Shown one piece after another: positions 17,301 through 22,965 of a stretch of 61,793 bases of DNA. The notes under the pieces were generated by a model, which had not been told where the DNA came from, searched no databases, and saw only the letters and a list, made by a program, of their open reading frames with translations. The position numbers and the translations under genes were made by a program. Numbering within the stretch: position 1 is the stretch's first letter; every line of letters begins with the position of its first letter. Origin of the DNA: Micrococcales bacterium (GTDB taxonomy: Bacteria > Actinomycetota > Actinomycetes > Actinomycetales > Microbacteriaceae); the NCBI GenBank assembly GCA_947452985.1, contig CANGEU010000007.1, positions 1 to 61,793 of the forward strand. The letters are read 5' to 3'.

Positions 17301-18011
17301 AAGGAATTCCGCTGAGTTATCGGAAACTTCAGAAACTTCCGCCAATTGGCGAAGGAGCAAGCTGCCCTCAGGTTTTATGTCAGCTTCCATAAGCGAAGGC
17401 TCAACCGCGAAATTACCGATTACCAGTGCACGTTGGAATTGGACATTCGCGTCGGCTTCCAAAAGTGAGGCCATGTAGTCGATTACGGCAATTGGTAGCA
17501 GGTCGGTTGCGTTGCTAAGTAACGCCAAAACCTTCGACGAATTTAGTGAAACGCCATAAGTGTGAAAAAGCGCTGCGACCAACGCTGGGTTCACAAAAGG
17601 CGAGCCCGCGCGAGTGATCTCGAAGTCGTCGGTCTTACGAACCAGTTGCACCGGCCAAAGCAGGATAGGGAGATTTAGATCAAAACCATCCTGCTCCAAA
17701 CTTGCCAAGCCACCGACTAGATAACTGGTGTGAATACCGTAATTGTCTAGGTGGTTGACCGTCTTGGCTTTGATTCGCCTTGCCGTGGTGAGCGCTTTGG
17801 CAAAGGCCAGCGGCTCGCGAACCAGGTTGGAAAGTAGTGAAGTTCCGCTGGAGGTAAATTGAGCGATACCTCCGGGATGTGAACGCTCTAAGTCGATTTG
17901 ACCGAACTCGTTTATAGCGAAATTCGTGAGGCCATTGGTTTTGCCGATGTCACGAATCTCTCGGATCCAGGCGTCCCAGTTAATCCGCGAAACGATTGAG
18001 TTCTCTTCCAC
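14370..18011 (-). CDS. Superfamily-1 helicase-like protein with degenerate ATPase motifs
   Basis: A 1213-residue protein laid out like DUF4011/DNA2-type helicases: N-terminal domain, RecA-like core split by a long helical insert, and a C-terminal restriction-endonuclease-like segment (RIRLRPALLSAMGWTAIRVHALE). The expected Walker A GPPGTGKSQT is LPGSGYTQT at 268-276, with tyrosine where lysine should be. The expected DEAS of motif II is LDAAGS, and GDPKQLPP has become GDSAIAAP. The motif V/VI region (IFSPGFG, LVSARKSL) is still recognisable. ATP hydrolysis therefore looks unlikely. The start is GTG at 18011, with TAGCCT six bases upstream. Confidence 0.75.
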   Translation of the reverse strand: MEENSIVSRINWDAWIREIRDIGKTNGLTNFAINEFGQIDLERSHPGGIAQFTSSGTSLLSNLVREPLAFAKALTTARRIKAKTVNHLDNYGIHTSYLVGGLASLEQDGFDLNLPILLWPVQLVRKTDDFEITRAGSPFVNPALVAALFHTYGVSLNSSKVLALLSNATDLLPIAVIDYMASLLEADANVQFQRALVIGNFAVEPSLMEADIKPEGSLLLRQLAEVSEVSDNSAEFLEEPRLVADADSTQKRIVARAVNGDSFAVETLPGSGYTQTVVNVLTALVHEGKNVMVVTPRRQTINELSERLADIGLGGLLVRSSSIWMDVVGAISRYEKAQTVDLVAAGVHREATAARLETYLDQLSKRDESLGFSLLEVLENLARLAAMPNAPTSTARIDFAGLNRFRDRTSALELLERAERAGLFKFGPADSAWFGANFQTAEELQEISELAKQLHSQQYRELERKLDDIVVRANFRSPKSLSEHGQYLQLLSGVASTLDRFVPEVFERDVTELIEATGPRKFGGAVSGSTRRKLKKLAKEYLRAGMSVSDLHLALKEIKTQRELWAQFTNVEASPFNVAGVSDAVVAYRSFITDLARIQAHLDDALAGDLLDLSVTEFASTVASLADQTGPLENLEERNRVRAELAEAGLTEVYRDFAALHVSAQHLTSQMDLVWWQSAFELLLKTQPELASVSAAGIRLLEKDFVEADANLIHLGVEAFNALQSHHWKETLEANPEQTESLKELLRAKQATYRSVQAASGPLANILLAAVALSPYEVAGKVPANLHFDVALILDAAGSNVGDNVSSLLRTSQVIAFGDSAIAAPVGFELEANEVPTELDATSESLFDKVARIFGVESMRKSWRPTGQTLGSLINREFYQNRIVFEPTAADYAGRPNFEVLNVKTKPVSKADLLAESPDQEVSETVDEVVRHASKHPADSLMVVTASDVQAERIRGALAERVLELPDLKQFFDSHGDEKFEVATLNELSHRVADRVIFSPGFGVLANGHASNALGQLSQASGRRTLANMLVSARKSLTMVTAISTESLPLEPVGAAKQFAKMFKYATAKTPTDSEIDSDPMLSDLALRLRKLGAHVTLGYTARIPMAVSFGAKSAIILPDWNLIGDDLSERIRLRPALLSAMGWTAIRVHALEVFADPQALAVRIGDELGMQITRKPQTLFDEPSFEETDAAWGDSRDSNDQRLKNDKPPHWG

Positions 18012-18017
18012 ACTCTT

Positions 18018-18023
18018 AGGCTA
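18018..18023 (-). promoter_or_regulatory. -10 box (TAGCCT), leaderless type
   Basis: TAGCCT, then AAGAGT, then the GTG start of the helicase-like gene. No Shine-Dalgarno sequence is present. Confidence 0.5.
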
Positions 18024-18035
18024 ACTGGCTAAAGG

Positions 18036-18041
18036 TATATT
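18036..18041 (+). promoter_or_regulatory. Probable -10 box of tRNA-Arg (TATATT)
   Basis: TATATT lies 15 bases before the mature 5' end of the tRNA, leaving a leader of roughly eight bases after the expected start point. I see no convincing -35 box. Confidence 0.4.
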
Positions 18042-18056
18042 TGGTTGAAGCCACAA

Positions 18057-18128
18057 GCCTCCGTAGCTCAGTGGATAGAGCAGAGGTTTCCTAAACCTTG
18101 TGCGGAAGTTCGATTCTTCTCGGGGGCA
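18057..18128 (+). tRNA. tRNA-Arg (anticodon CCU)
   Basis: Complete cloverleaf. The acceptor stem is GCCTCCG/CGGGGGC with discriminator A. The D arm contains GCTCAGTGGATAGAGC. The anticodon loop TTCCTAA presents CCT at 18090-18092, and the T loop is TTCGATT. CCA is not encoded. Confidence 0.95.
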
Positions 18129-18132
18129 CTTT

Positions 18133-18636
18133 TCAAGCCGCGGTTGGTAGTCCCAAAAACTCGTCCCACTCGGGCTCCAAACGCTCCACCCCGCGAACCA
18201 ACCATTGCAGTCCGGTCGGCATCTTCGGCGTGATTTTCAGCTCCCAACCAAGTTCGTGCAAGGTTCGGTCACTCTTTTGGTTGTTGCAACGGAAGCAACA
18301 GGCCACCAAGTTATCCCAGCTGTCGGTGCCACCCTTCGACTTCGGTTGAACGTGGTCGATGGTGTTAGCGGGTTTCGCACAATAAGCACAGCGCCAACCA
18401 TCACGGCGAAGCACGCCCCTTCGAGTCACCGGAATTTTGCGGGTGGTTGGAACTCGAACGTATCGGCTCAAAAGAATTACCGAAGGGAGCTTGAGAGTTT
18501 CCGTAGCGCTGTGAACTTCAAGTTGCCCAGCACCAGCCAGGACGGTCGCCTTCTGATTCAGCACCAAGATCAGTGCTCGTTTGAATGACACCACACCAAG
18601 CGGTTCGTATCCCGCATTTAGTACCAGCGTTCTCAT
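18133..18636 (-). CDS. HNH endonuclease family protein
   Basis: A 167-residue protein of the widespread actinobacterial HNH family that opens MRTLVLNAGYEPLGVVSF. The HNH zinc-finger nuclease module is intact: WRCAYC (C83, C86), TIDHV (D94, H95), WDNL (N109) and CFRCNNQKS (C114, C117, N118). I use the ATG at 18634-18636, which has GGAGG three bases upstream; a longer frame runs back through a terminator. Its biological role is unknown. The gene is preceded by an apparent leader ORF and intrinsic terminator, which is unusual and suggests attenuation. Confidence 0.9.
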   Translation of the reverse strand: MRTLVLNAGYEPLGVVSFKRALILVLNQKATVLAGAGQLEVHSATETLKLPSVILLSRYVRVPTTRKIPVTRRGVLRRDGWRCAYCAKPANTIDHVQPKSKGGTDSWDNLVACCFRCNNQKSDRTLHELGWELKITPKMPTGLQWLVRGVERLEPEWDEFLGLPTAA

Positions 18637-18648
18637 GACCCTCCAAAC

Positions 18649-18677
18649 AAAAAACGCGCCACCATGACGGTGACGCG
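18649..18677 (-). terminator. Intrinsic terminator in the HNH gene leader
   Basis: On the minus strand CGCGTCACC pairs with GGTGGCGCG (9 base pairs, one G-T) around loop GTCAT, followed directly by TTTTTT. It lies between a leader ORF and the HNH start codon, and its left arm begins at the base after the leader stop codon. It could instead be a late terminator for the NlpC/P60 gene 140 bases upstream. Confidence 0.8.
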
Positions 18678-18728
18678 CTAGCTGACGCAAAGAACTTGAA
18701 GTTGTATCCGATGGTGCATCCTGCCCAT
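18678..18728 (-). CDS. Candidate 16-residue leader peptide
   Basis: An ATG at 18726-18728 opens a 16-codon frame, MGRMHHRIQLQVLCVS, ending in TAG. AGGAG lies five bases before the ATG, an ideal ribosome-binding site in a region with no other gene. The stop codon directly abuts the terminator stem, so a ribosome finishing or pausing on the leader would cover the left arm. Two adjacent histidines (codons 5-6) or the single Cys near the end could be sensing codons. I know of no described leader of this sequence. The reading frame is short, so the call is tentative. Confidence 0.5.
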   Translation of the reverse strand: MGRMHHRIQLQVLCVS

Positions 18729-18756
18729 GACTACTCCTAACAAGCAACTTGTTTTT

Positions 18757-18762
18757 AGAGTA
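18757..18762 (-). promoter_or_regulatory. Possible -10 box (TACTCT) of the HNH leader
   Basis: TACTCT lies about 28 bases before the leader ATG and would start transcription near 18750, inside a small palindrome (AACAAG/CTTGTT, 18739-18753) that could be an operator. A TTGACC is nearby, but its spacing of 8 bases is too short for a -35 box. Confidence 0.35.
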
Positions 18763-18814
18763 CGACTTTGGGTCAAAAACCTAGCAAACGCAACGGTAAC
18801 GATTTAGTGAACTT

Positions 18815-19705
18815 TTATTTGTAAATTCGCACGAAGTGAACCGCATAAGGTTCGTCATAGATTTCTGCAAGCTTCACGGAGTCGCCGGGCTTAGGCGCGT
18901 GGATCATGTTCCAACCACCGGCATAGATACCGATGTGGCCGCCATCGTTCCAAACCACCAGGTCGCCAGGCTGGGCATCCTTGGCGCGAATAAGCTTTCC
19001 GCGAGCGCTTTGGGCGTGCACCGAGTGAGCCAGAGAAATACCAAACTGAGCCCAGACGTAACGTGTGAAACCAGAGCAGTCGAAGCCGGCTGGGGTTGAG
19101 CCACCGAAAACGTATGGAACACCAATGTACTTCGAAGCAACCTTGATGATTTGAGCACCAGTGGCCGAATCGTATGGAGGGTTCTTTAGATAGTCCTCAG
19201 CGGTGTATCCACTCCAGGCACGGTATCGGCTGAGTGTTGCATTGCGCAAAGCGGCTGCCGAAGTTGTTTTGGCGCCTCCGCGGTCGGTAACAATCTGGTT
19301 GCCGAGGCTGTCAACGACCAAGCCTTGGGTGTCTTGGTTTAGGTTTCCAGCGCCATTCAGGGCGGTTACCGCGGGGCTGAATGCATAAGCCGGCAAAGTA
19401 AATGCCGCGAAAAGACCTGCGGCCACGGAGAAGGTGACCGTGCTGGTTAGGTTGCGACGGAAAGTTTGGCGGCTGACTCCAGAAACTACACGCGAGGTGA
19501 ACGAAACCGACTTACCTTCACGAACTGAAGTTTCGACCTCAAGCATGCGTGCAACGCGCTCGGCGCTCTTTGCGGCACGAGCTTCGGCGCGTGAGCGCTT
19601 AGCTGCTTGCTTATCTAGGACGGATTTACGACTGGTCAGTTCAAACTGCTCTAAGACGTTTACCTTAACGTCTGCACGTCGTCGCCCGCTCGGCTTGTTG
19701 GCCAA
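18815..19705 (-). CDS. NlpC/P60 cell-wall endopeptidase
   Basis: A secreted or membrane-anchored peptidoglycan peptidase of 296 residues. The C-terminal NlpC/P60 domain has catalytic C210 (FDCSGF), H257 (GHIGIYAG) and H269 (MIHAP). It is unusual in having an 85-residue, basic, Arg/Lys/Ala-rich segment before a single hydrophobic stretch (residues 88-108, ending AYA), far longer than a normal signal-peptide n-region. The start is TTG with GGAGG six bases upstream. Its 68-base leader contains two small hairpins (ACCCC/GGGGT and CCGTG/CACGG), the second next to the ribosome-binding site. Confidence 0.92.
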   Translation of the reverse strand: MANKPSGRRRADVKVNVLEQFELTSRKSVLDKQAAKRSRAEARAAKSAERVARMLEVETSVREGKSVSFTSRVVSGVSRQTFRRNLTSTVTFSVAAGLFAAFTLPAYAFSPAVTALNGAGNLNQDTQGLVVDSLGNQIVTDRGGAKTTSAAALRNATLSRYRAWSGYTAEDYLKNPPYDSATGAQIIKVASKYIGVPYVFGGSTPAGFDCSGFTRYVWAQFGISLAHSVHAQSARGKLIRAKDAQPGDLVVWNDGGHIGIYAGGWNMIHAPKPGDSVKLAEIYDEPYAVHFVRIYK

Positions 19706-19773
19706 AGCTAACCTCCGTGTTCACGGTCGTTGGAAGACCAAGTTTACCCCACTAGGGGTGTTTAAGCCATTTG

Positions 19774-20466
19774 CTAGGCGTCTACGTAGAAATGCAGGGC
19801 AATGTCGTGGTCGACCGCTAGGCCCTCAACCGAGCCTGAGGCGCTGATGAAGACTCGACTGTCGGCGTGTTCGATATCTAGCTTTGCGCCAGGCACGATT
19901 CCCAAAACTTTCAGCTGATTCAAAAACTCCGGATCAATTTGAATCGGTTCGCCAATTCGACGAAGGGTGAGTCCGGATCCCTTACCTTCGATGTCTAAGG
20001 CCTTTAGGAGACTCACGCAGCCATCGTTGAAACTTGGATTCGAGTCGAGGCCAAGTTCGGCTAGCCCGGGAATCGGGTTGCCATATGGAGAGCGATCGGG
20101 TGCATCGATCAAAGCAATAATCTTGCGTTCTACCTGTTCACTGATCACGTGTTCCCAGCGGCAGGCTTCCTCGTGCACAAACTCCCACTCAAGCCCAATC
20201 ACATCTGCGAGCAAGCGTTCCGCCAAACGGTGTTTGCGCATCACGCGAGTAGCCTGAGCCAGACCCTCAGCAGTCAATTCCAACTGGCGGTCATCGCGCA
20301 CCAAAAGCAGTCCGTCGCGTTCCATTCGAGCAACAGTTTGCGAAACGGTGGGGCCGGAATGGTCGAGTCGCTCCGAGATGCGAGCGCGCATTGGAACCTG
20401 GCCCTCTTCAATCAACTCGAGGACGGTTCGCAAATACATTTCTGTGGTGTCAATTAGATCGTGCAA
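19774..20466 (-). CDS. ideR: DtxR/IdeR-type iron-dependent repressor
   Basis: A 230-residue metalloregulator with N-terminal winged helix (recognition region SGPTVSQTVARMERDGL), dimerisation domain and C-terminal SH3-like domain. The metal ligands fall at the same numbers as in DtxR: M10, H79, E83, H98, C102, E105 and H106 (ACRWEHV). The cysteine at 102 marks the iron-responsive DtxR/IdeR class rather than MntR. It starts with TTG behind GGAAGGAG. A TATCCT box on the minus strand overlaps the -10 box of the divergent serC. Confidence 0.92.
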   Translation of the reverse strand: MHDLIDTTEMYLRTVLELIEEGQVPMRARISERLDHSGPTVSQTVARMERDGLLLVRDDRQLELTAEGLAQATRVMRKHRLAERLLADVIGLEWEFVHEEACRWEHVISEQVERKIIALIDAPDRSPYGNPIPGLAELGLDSNPSFNDGCVSLLKALDIEGKGSGLTLRRIGEPIQIDPEFLNQLKVLGIVPGAKLDIEHADSRVFISASGSVEGLAVDHDIALHFYVDA

Positions 20467-20494
20467 GTGCGAACTCCTTCCTGTGCTTTCGTCA

Positions 20495-20502
20495 AGGATA
20501 AT
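20495..20502. promoter_or_regulatory. Overlapping divergent -10 boxes (ideR/serC)
   Basis: GATAAT on the plus strand (20497-20502) is six bases before the serC ATG. TATCCT on the minus strand (20495-20500) is placed to start an ideR transcript with a leader of roughly 22 bases. The two boxes share four bases. Confidence 0.5.
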
Positions 20503-20508
20503 TGACTC

Positions 20509-21624
20509 ATGAGCGAAATCATCATTCCTAACAACCTGCTTCCTGCCGACGGCCGTTTTGGCTGCGGTCCGTCAAAGGTTCGTCCAGCCCAGCTGGCGGC
20601 TTTTGCAGCTGAGGGAGCCTCGCTCATGGGCACCTCGCACCGCCAGGCACCGGTCAAGAACCTGGTCAAGCGAGTTCAGACCGGACTTATGGATCTGTTC
20701 CATAACCCGGATGGGTATGAAATCGTCATCGGTAATGGTGGCTCGACCGCCTTTTGGGATGTCGCAGCGTTTTCTCTTGCGGAAAAGAAGGCTCAGAACC
20801 TGGTACACGGTGAGTTCGGCAACAAGTTCGCCAGCGCTCTAAGTGCCCCTTGGCTGACCAAGCCAACCGTTCTAAATGGCGAACCAGGTTCACGTTTGGA
20901 ACTTCAGGCCGAGGCCGGAGTAGACATCTACGCTTACCCACAAAATGAAACTTCTACCGGCGTAGTCGCTCCAGTAAAGCGAATCACTGGCGTTGACCCA
21001 GGTGCGCTATTCCTAACCGATGCCACTTCAGCTGCTGGAGGTATCGACTTCGATCCTTTGGAGACCGACGTCTACTACTTCGCTCCGCAGAAAAACTTCG
21101 CCTCCGACGGCGGACTTTGGTTTGCCCTTATGTCGCCAGCAGCAATCGAGAGAGCAGAGCGGATTGCAGCGACCGACCGCTACATCCCAGAATTCTTGAG
21201 CCTGAAGACCGCAATCGATAACTCGCGTCTCAACCAGACACTGAACACCCCGGCAATTTCTACCCTGTTCCTGCTTGCCGAGCAGATCGACTGGATGAAT
21301 GAAAACGGCGGACTGGCTTGGGCAGATGCCCGCACCCGCGAGGCCAGCAACCTGATTTACAGCTGGGCTGAATCAAACCAGTTCGCAACCCCGTTCGTTG
21401 CAAACCCGGAACACCGCTCTCAGGTTGTTTCCACCATCGACTTCGATGGCATCGACGCCTCGGCAATTTCTAAGGTGCTTCGCGCCAACGGAATCGTCGA
21501 CGTTGAGCCTTATCGCAAGCTCGGACGCAACCAGTTGCGTATCGCGACTTTCACCGCCACCGACGCCGCCGATGTTGCCCAACTGCTTAAGGCAATCGAC
21601 TATGCAATCGAGCACCTCGGCTAG
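20509..21624 (+). CDS. serC: Phosphoserine transaminase
   Basis: A PLP-dependent class V aminotransferase of 371 residues that makes phosphoserine from phosphohydroxypyruvate. The N-terminal PADGRFGCGPSKVRP and MGTSHRQ are characteristic of the actinobacterial SerC branch. The PLP lysine is in YFAPQKNFASDGG. The ATG is six bases after a -10 box, so the mRNA is probably leaderless. Its TAG shares one base with the GTG start of the DUF2530 gene. Confidence 0.95.
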   Translation: MSEIIIPNNLLPADGRFGCGPSKVRPAQLAAFAAEGASLMGTSHRQAPVKNLVKRVQTGLMDLFHNPDGYEIVIGNGGSTAFWDVAAFSLAEKKAQNLVHGEFGNKFASALSAPWLTKPTVLNGEPGSRLELQAEAGVDIYAYPQNETSTGVVAPVKRITGVDPGALFLTDATSAAGGIDFDPLETDVYYFAPQKNFASDGGLWFALMSPAAIERAERIAATDRYIPEFLSLKTAIDNSRLNQTLNTPAISTLFLLAEQIDWMNENGGLAWADARTREASNLIYSWAESNQFATPFVANPEHRSQVVSTIDFDGIDASAISKVLRANGIVDVEPYRKLGRNQLRIATFTATDAADVAQLLKAIDYAIEHLG

Positions 21625-21851
21625 TGAAGTTTTTCGTTAAAGAAGAAGACCGCCGGCCAGACCCAGCCCCGGTGAAAAGTAATGCCAGAGCAGTTGCTCT
21701 GGCAGGACTTGTAATTTGGGCTCTCGCCTTAGTTGCTTTTCTTGTTTTTCCGGCGATTCTTCCAGCTGAAAAATCGTGGTGGCTTGGAACTTGCTTCGTT
21801 GGTTTCTTCCTCGGGCTCTTCTTCTACATCAAATTCGGTCGAAGCAAGTAA
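21624..21851 (+). CDS. DUF2530 family membrane protein
   Basis: A 75-residue protein with two transmembrane helices (about residues 25-45 and 51-69) and an N-terminal KEEDRRPDPAPV, matching the small actinobacterial DUF2530 family of unknown function that often follows serC. It starts with GTG overlapping the serC stop. Its last 123 bases lie antisense to the coding region of the convergent DUF3027 gene. Confidence 0.75.
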   Translation: MKFFVKEEDRRPDPAPVKSNARAVALAGLVIWALALVAFLVFPAILPAEKSWWLGTCFVGFFLGLFFYIKFGRSK

Positions 21852-22295
21852 CACTTCTTCTGCCTGCTCGATGGTCTCTTCTTCAGGGGCATCGACCAAT
21901 TCAAGCTCTTCGTCGATTTCGTCAGCTTCAACTTCTTCCTCTGAAAGCGCCTCGGCAGCTTCTGCGGCTTCGGCAGCCGCCTGTGCCTCAAGCTCTGCTT
22001 GCAATGCCTTGTAGTCGGCTAGGCGCTCAGACCATGGAACCCACTTTGGTGCGATTAGAGCACCGTCGCCAGGCATCATGACTACTTCGGAGATGGTGGG
22101 CTCTTGGCCTTCTGGTTGGTAAATAGTTACCGACCAATACCAGCCAACATAGCCGCGAACGGTGCTTTCAAAAATGTAGCTTCGAAGTCCAGGCTCTTCT
22201 TCATCGGTGCGAATGTAGTTTCCAACCGCACGACGACCACCGGTGAGACGGGCAGCCTCACCAGCGTATTCACTGAGATCTTTGAGGTTACTCAT
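21729..22295 (-). CDS. DUF3027 family protein with acidic tail
   Basis: A 188-residue protein. Residues 1-95 match the actinobacterial DUF3027 core (YIFESTVRGYVGWYWSVTI, EVVMMPGDGALIAPKWVPWSERL). Residues 100-170 are a very acidic low-complexity stretch, and the last 20 residues are strongly basic (KNRRKNKKSN). The function is unknown. It overlaps the stop of the cold-shock gene by 8 bases and belongs to the same operon. The basic tail is encoded opposite the second half of the DUF2530 gene. Confidence 0.8.
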   Translation of the reverse strand: MSNLKDLSEYAGEAARLTGGRRAVGNYIRTDEEEPGLRSYIFESTVRGYVGWYWSVTIYQPEGQEPTISEVVMMPGDGALIAPKWVPWSERLADYKALQAELEAQAAAEAAEAAEALSEEEVEADEIDEELELVDAPEEETIEQAEEVLLASTEFDVEEEPEEETNEASSKPPRFFSWKNRRKNKKSN

Positions 22296-22671
22296 CTAGG
22301 TCATCGGCAACGCGTCGCAGGATTGCTGCAATACGACGTGCCTTCTCCGGCTCTGGGCGGCGGCCATTCTTGAACGATGGGCCAAGTCCGTCCAGTAGAC
22401 GAATCAAATCTTGAACAACTGCAGCTAGGTCGTCTGAGTTACGACGGTTCGCCTGAACCAGCGAAACCGGTGCTTCAAGAATGCGAACACTCATAGCCTG
22501 CGCGCCTCGCTTCGAGTCGACCACGCTGTATTCAATACGGGTGCCGTTCTTGACCGCGGTCATTCCATCGGGTAGCGCCGAAGCGTGCAGGTAAACCTCT
22601 GCACCTTCATCGGACTGGATAAAACCAAAACCCTTGATGTCATCAAAAAACTTCACTTTGCCGGTTGGCAT
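22288..22671 (-). CDS. Cold-shock domain protein with C-terminal extension
   Basis: A 127-residue protein. The N-terminal 68 residues are a cold-shock OB fold with RNP1-like KGFGFIQ and RNP2-like VYLHASAL, followed by a helical extension of about 60 residues found in the longer actinobacterial Csp paralogs. It probably binds single-stranded RNA or DNA. The ATG has GGAGG upstream, and a TAAAAT -10 box at 22699-22704 gives a leader of about 20 bases. It is co-transcribed with DUF3027. Confidence 0.9.
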   Translation of the reverse strand: MPTGKVKFFDDIKGFGFIQSDEGAEVYLHASALPDGMTAVKNGTRIEYSVVDSKRGAQAMSVRILEAPVSLVQANRRNSDDLAAVVQDLIRLLDGLGPSFKNGRRPEPEKARRIAAILRRVADDLDE

Positions 22672-22698
22672 TCGTGCACCTCCATGTGTTGAACCTCC

Positions 22699-22704
22699 AT
22701 TTTA
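22699..22704 (-). promoter_or_regulatory. -10 box (TAAAAT) for the cold-shock gene
   Basis: TAAAAT on the minus strand lies 27 bases before the ATG and is followed by two GGAGG-like sequences, the second being the ribosome-binding site. Confidence 0.45.
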
Positions 22705-22722
22705 CCGACCCTTTGAGACAGG

Positions 22723-22728
22723 TATCCT
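22723..22728 (+). promoter_or_regulatory. -10 box (TATCCT), leaderless type
   Basis: TATCCT, then AAAAGG, then the ATG of the small membrane protein at 22735. The AAAAGG is too close to the ATG to serve as a normal ribosome-binding site. Confidence 0.5.
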
Positions 22729-22734
22729 AAAAGG

Positions 22735-22962
22735 ATGGCAAACTCTGGAAATGGTCGTGCACGACTCGAAAACATTCTGGCCGCAATGGCGGTTGGTCTC
22801 GTAGGCATTTCGGTGCTATCAATCGTCGGTTTGATGTTACTCAGCCACGTTGTTGACACCTCTTACTTCATTTTGATTCCTTACATTGGCCTGCCTGGTG
22901 CTGCGCTTTTGATCATCACACTCTTGGTTTTGCAGATGCGCAAGAAAAGCGGTTCCAACTAA
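22735..22962 (+). CDS. Small membrane protein, unknown function
   Basis: A 75-residue protein with two hydrophobic helices (about residues 14-36 and 44-67), a short polar N terminus and a basic C terminus (MRKKSGSN). I do not recognise the family. It is three bases upstream of the XPB-associated gene pair and probably co-transcribed with it. Confidence 0.7.
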   Translation: MANSGNGRARLENILAAMAVGLVGISVLSIVGLMLLSHVVDTSYFILIPYIGLPGAALLIITLLVLQMRKKSGSN

Positions 22963-22965
22963 TTC

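Noticed and set aside
18637-18747. Longer start for the HNH protein (in-frame ATG at 18747)
   Set aside because: The extension reads through a strong intrinsic terminator and the ribosome-binding site, and the family always begins at MRTLVLNAGY.
19695-19720. IdeR iron box before the NlpC/P60 gene
   Set aside because: Only a half-site like AGGTTAGC is present and it coincides with the ribosome-binding site.
19706-19773. c-di-AMP (ydaO) riboswitch before NlpC/P60
   Set aside because: The leader is only 68 bases, too short, and shows two simple hairpins without the ydaO core.
21733-22014. Ser/Ala-rich frame opposite DUF3027
   Set aside because: Antisense reading of the acidic low-complexity tail.
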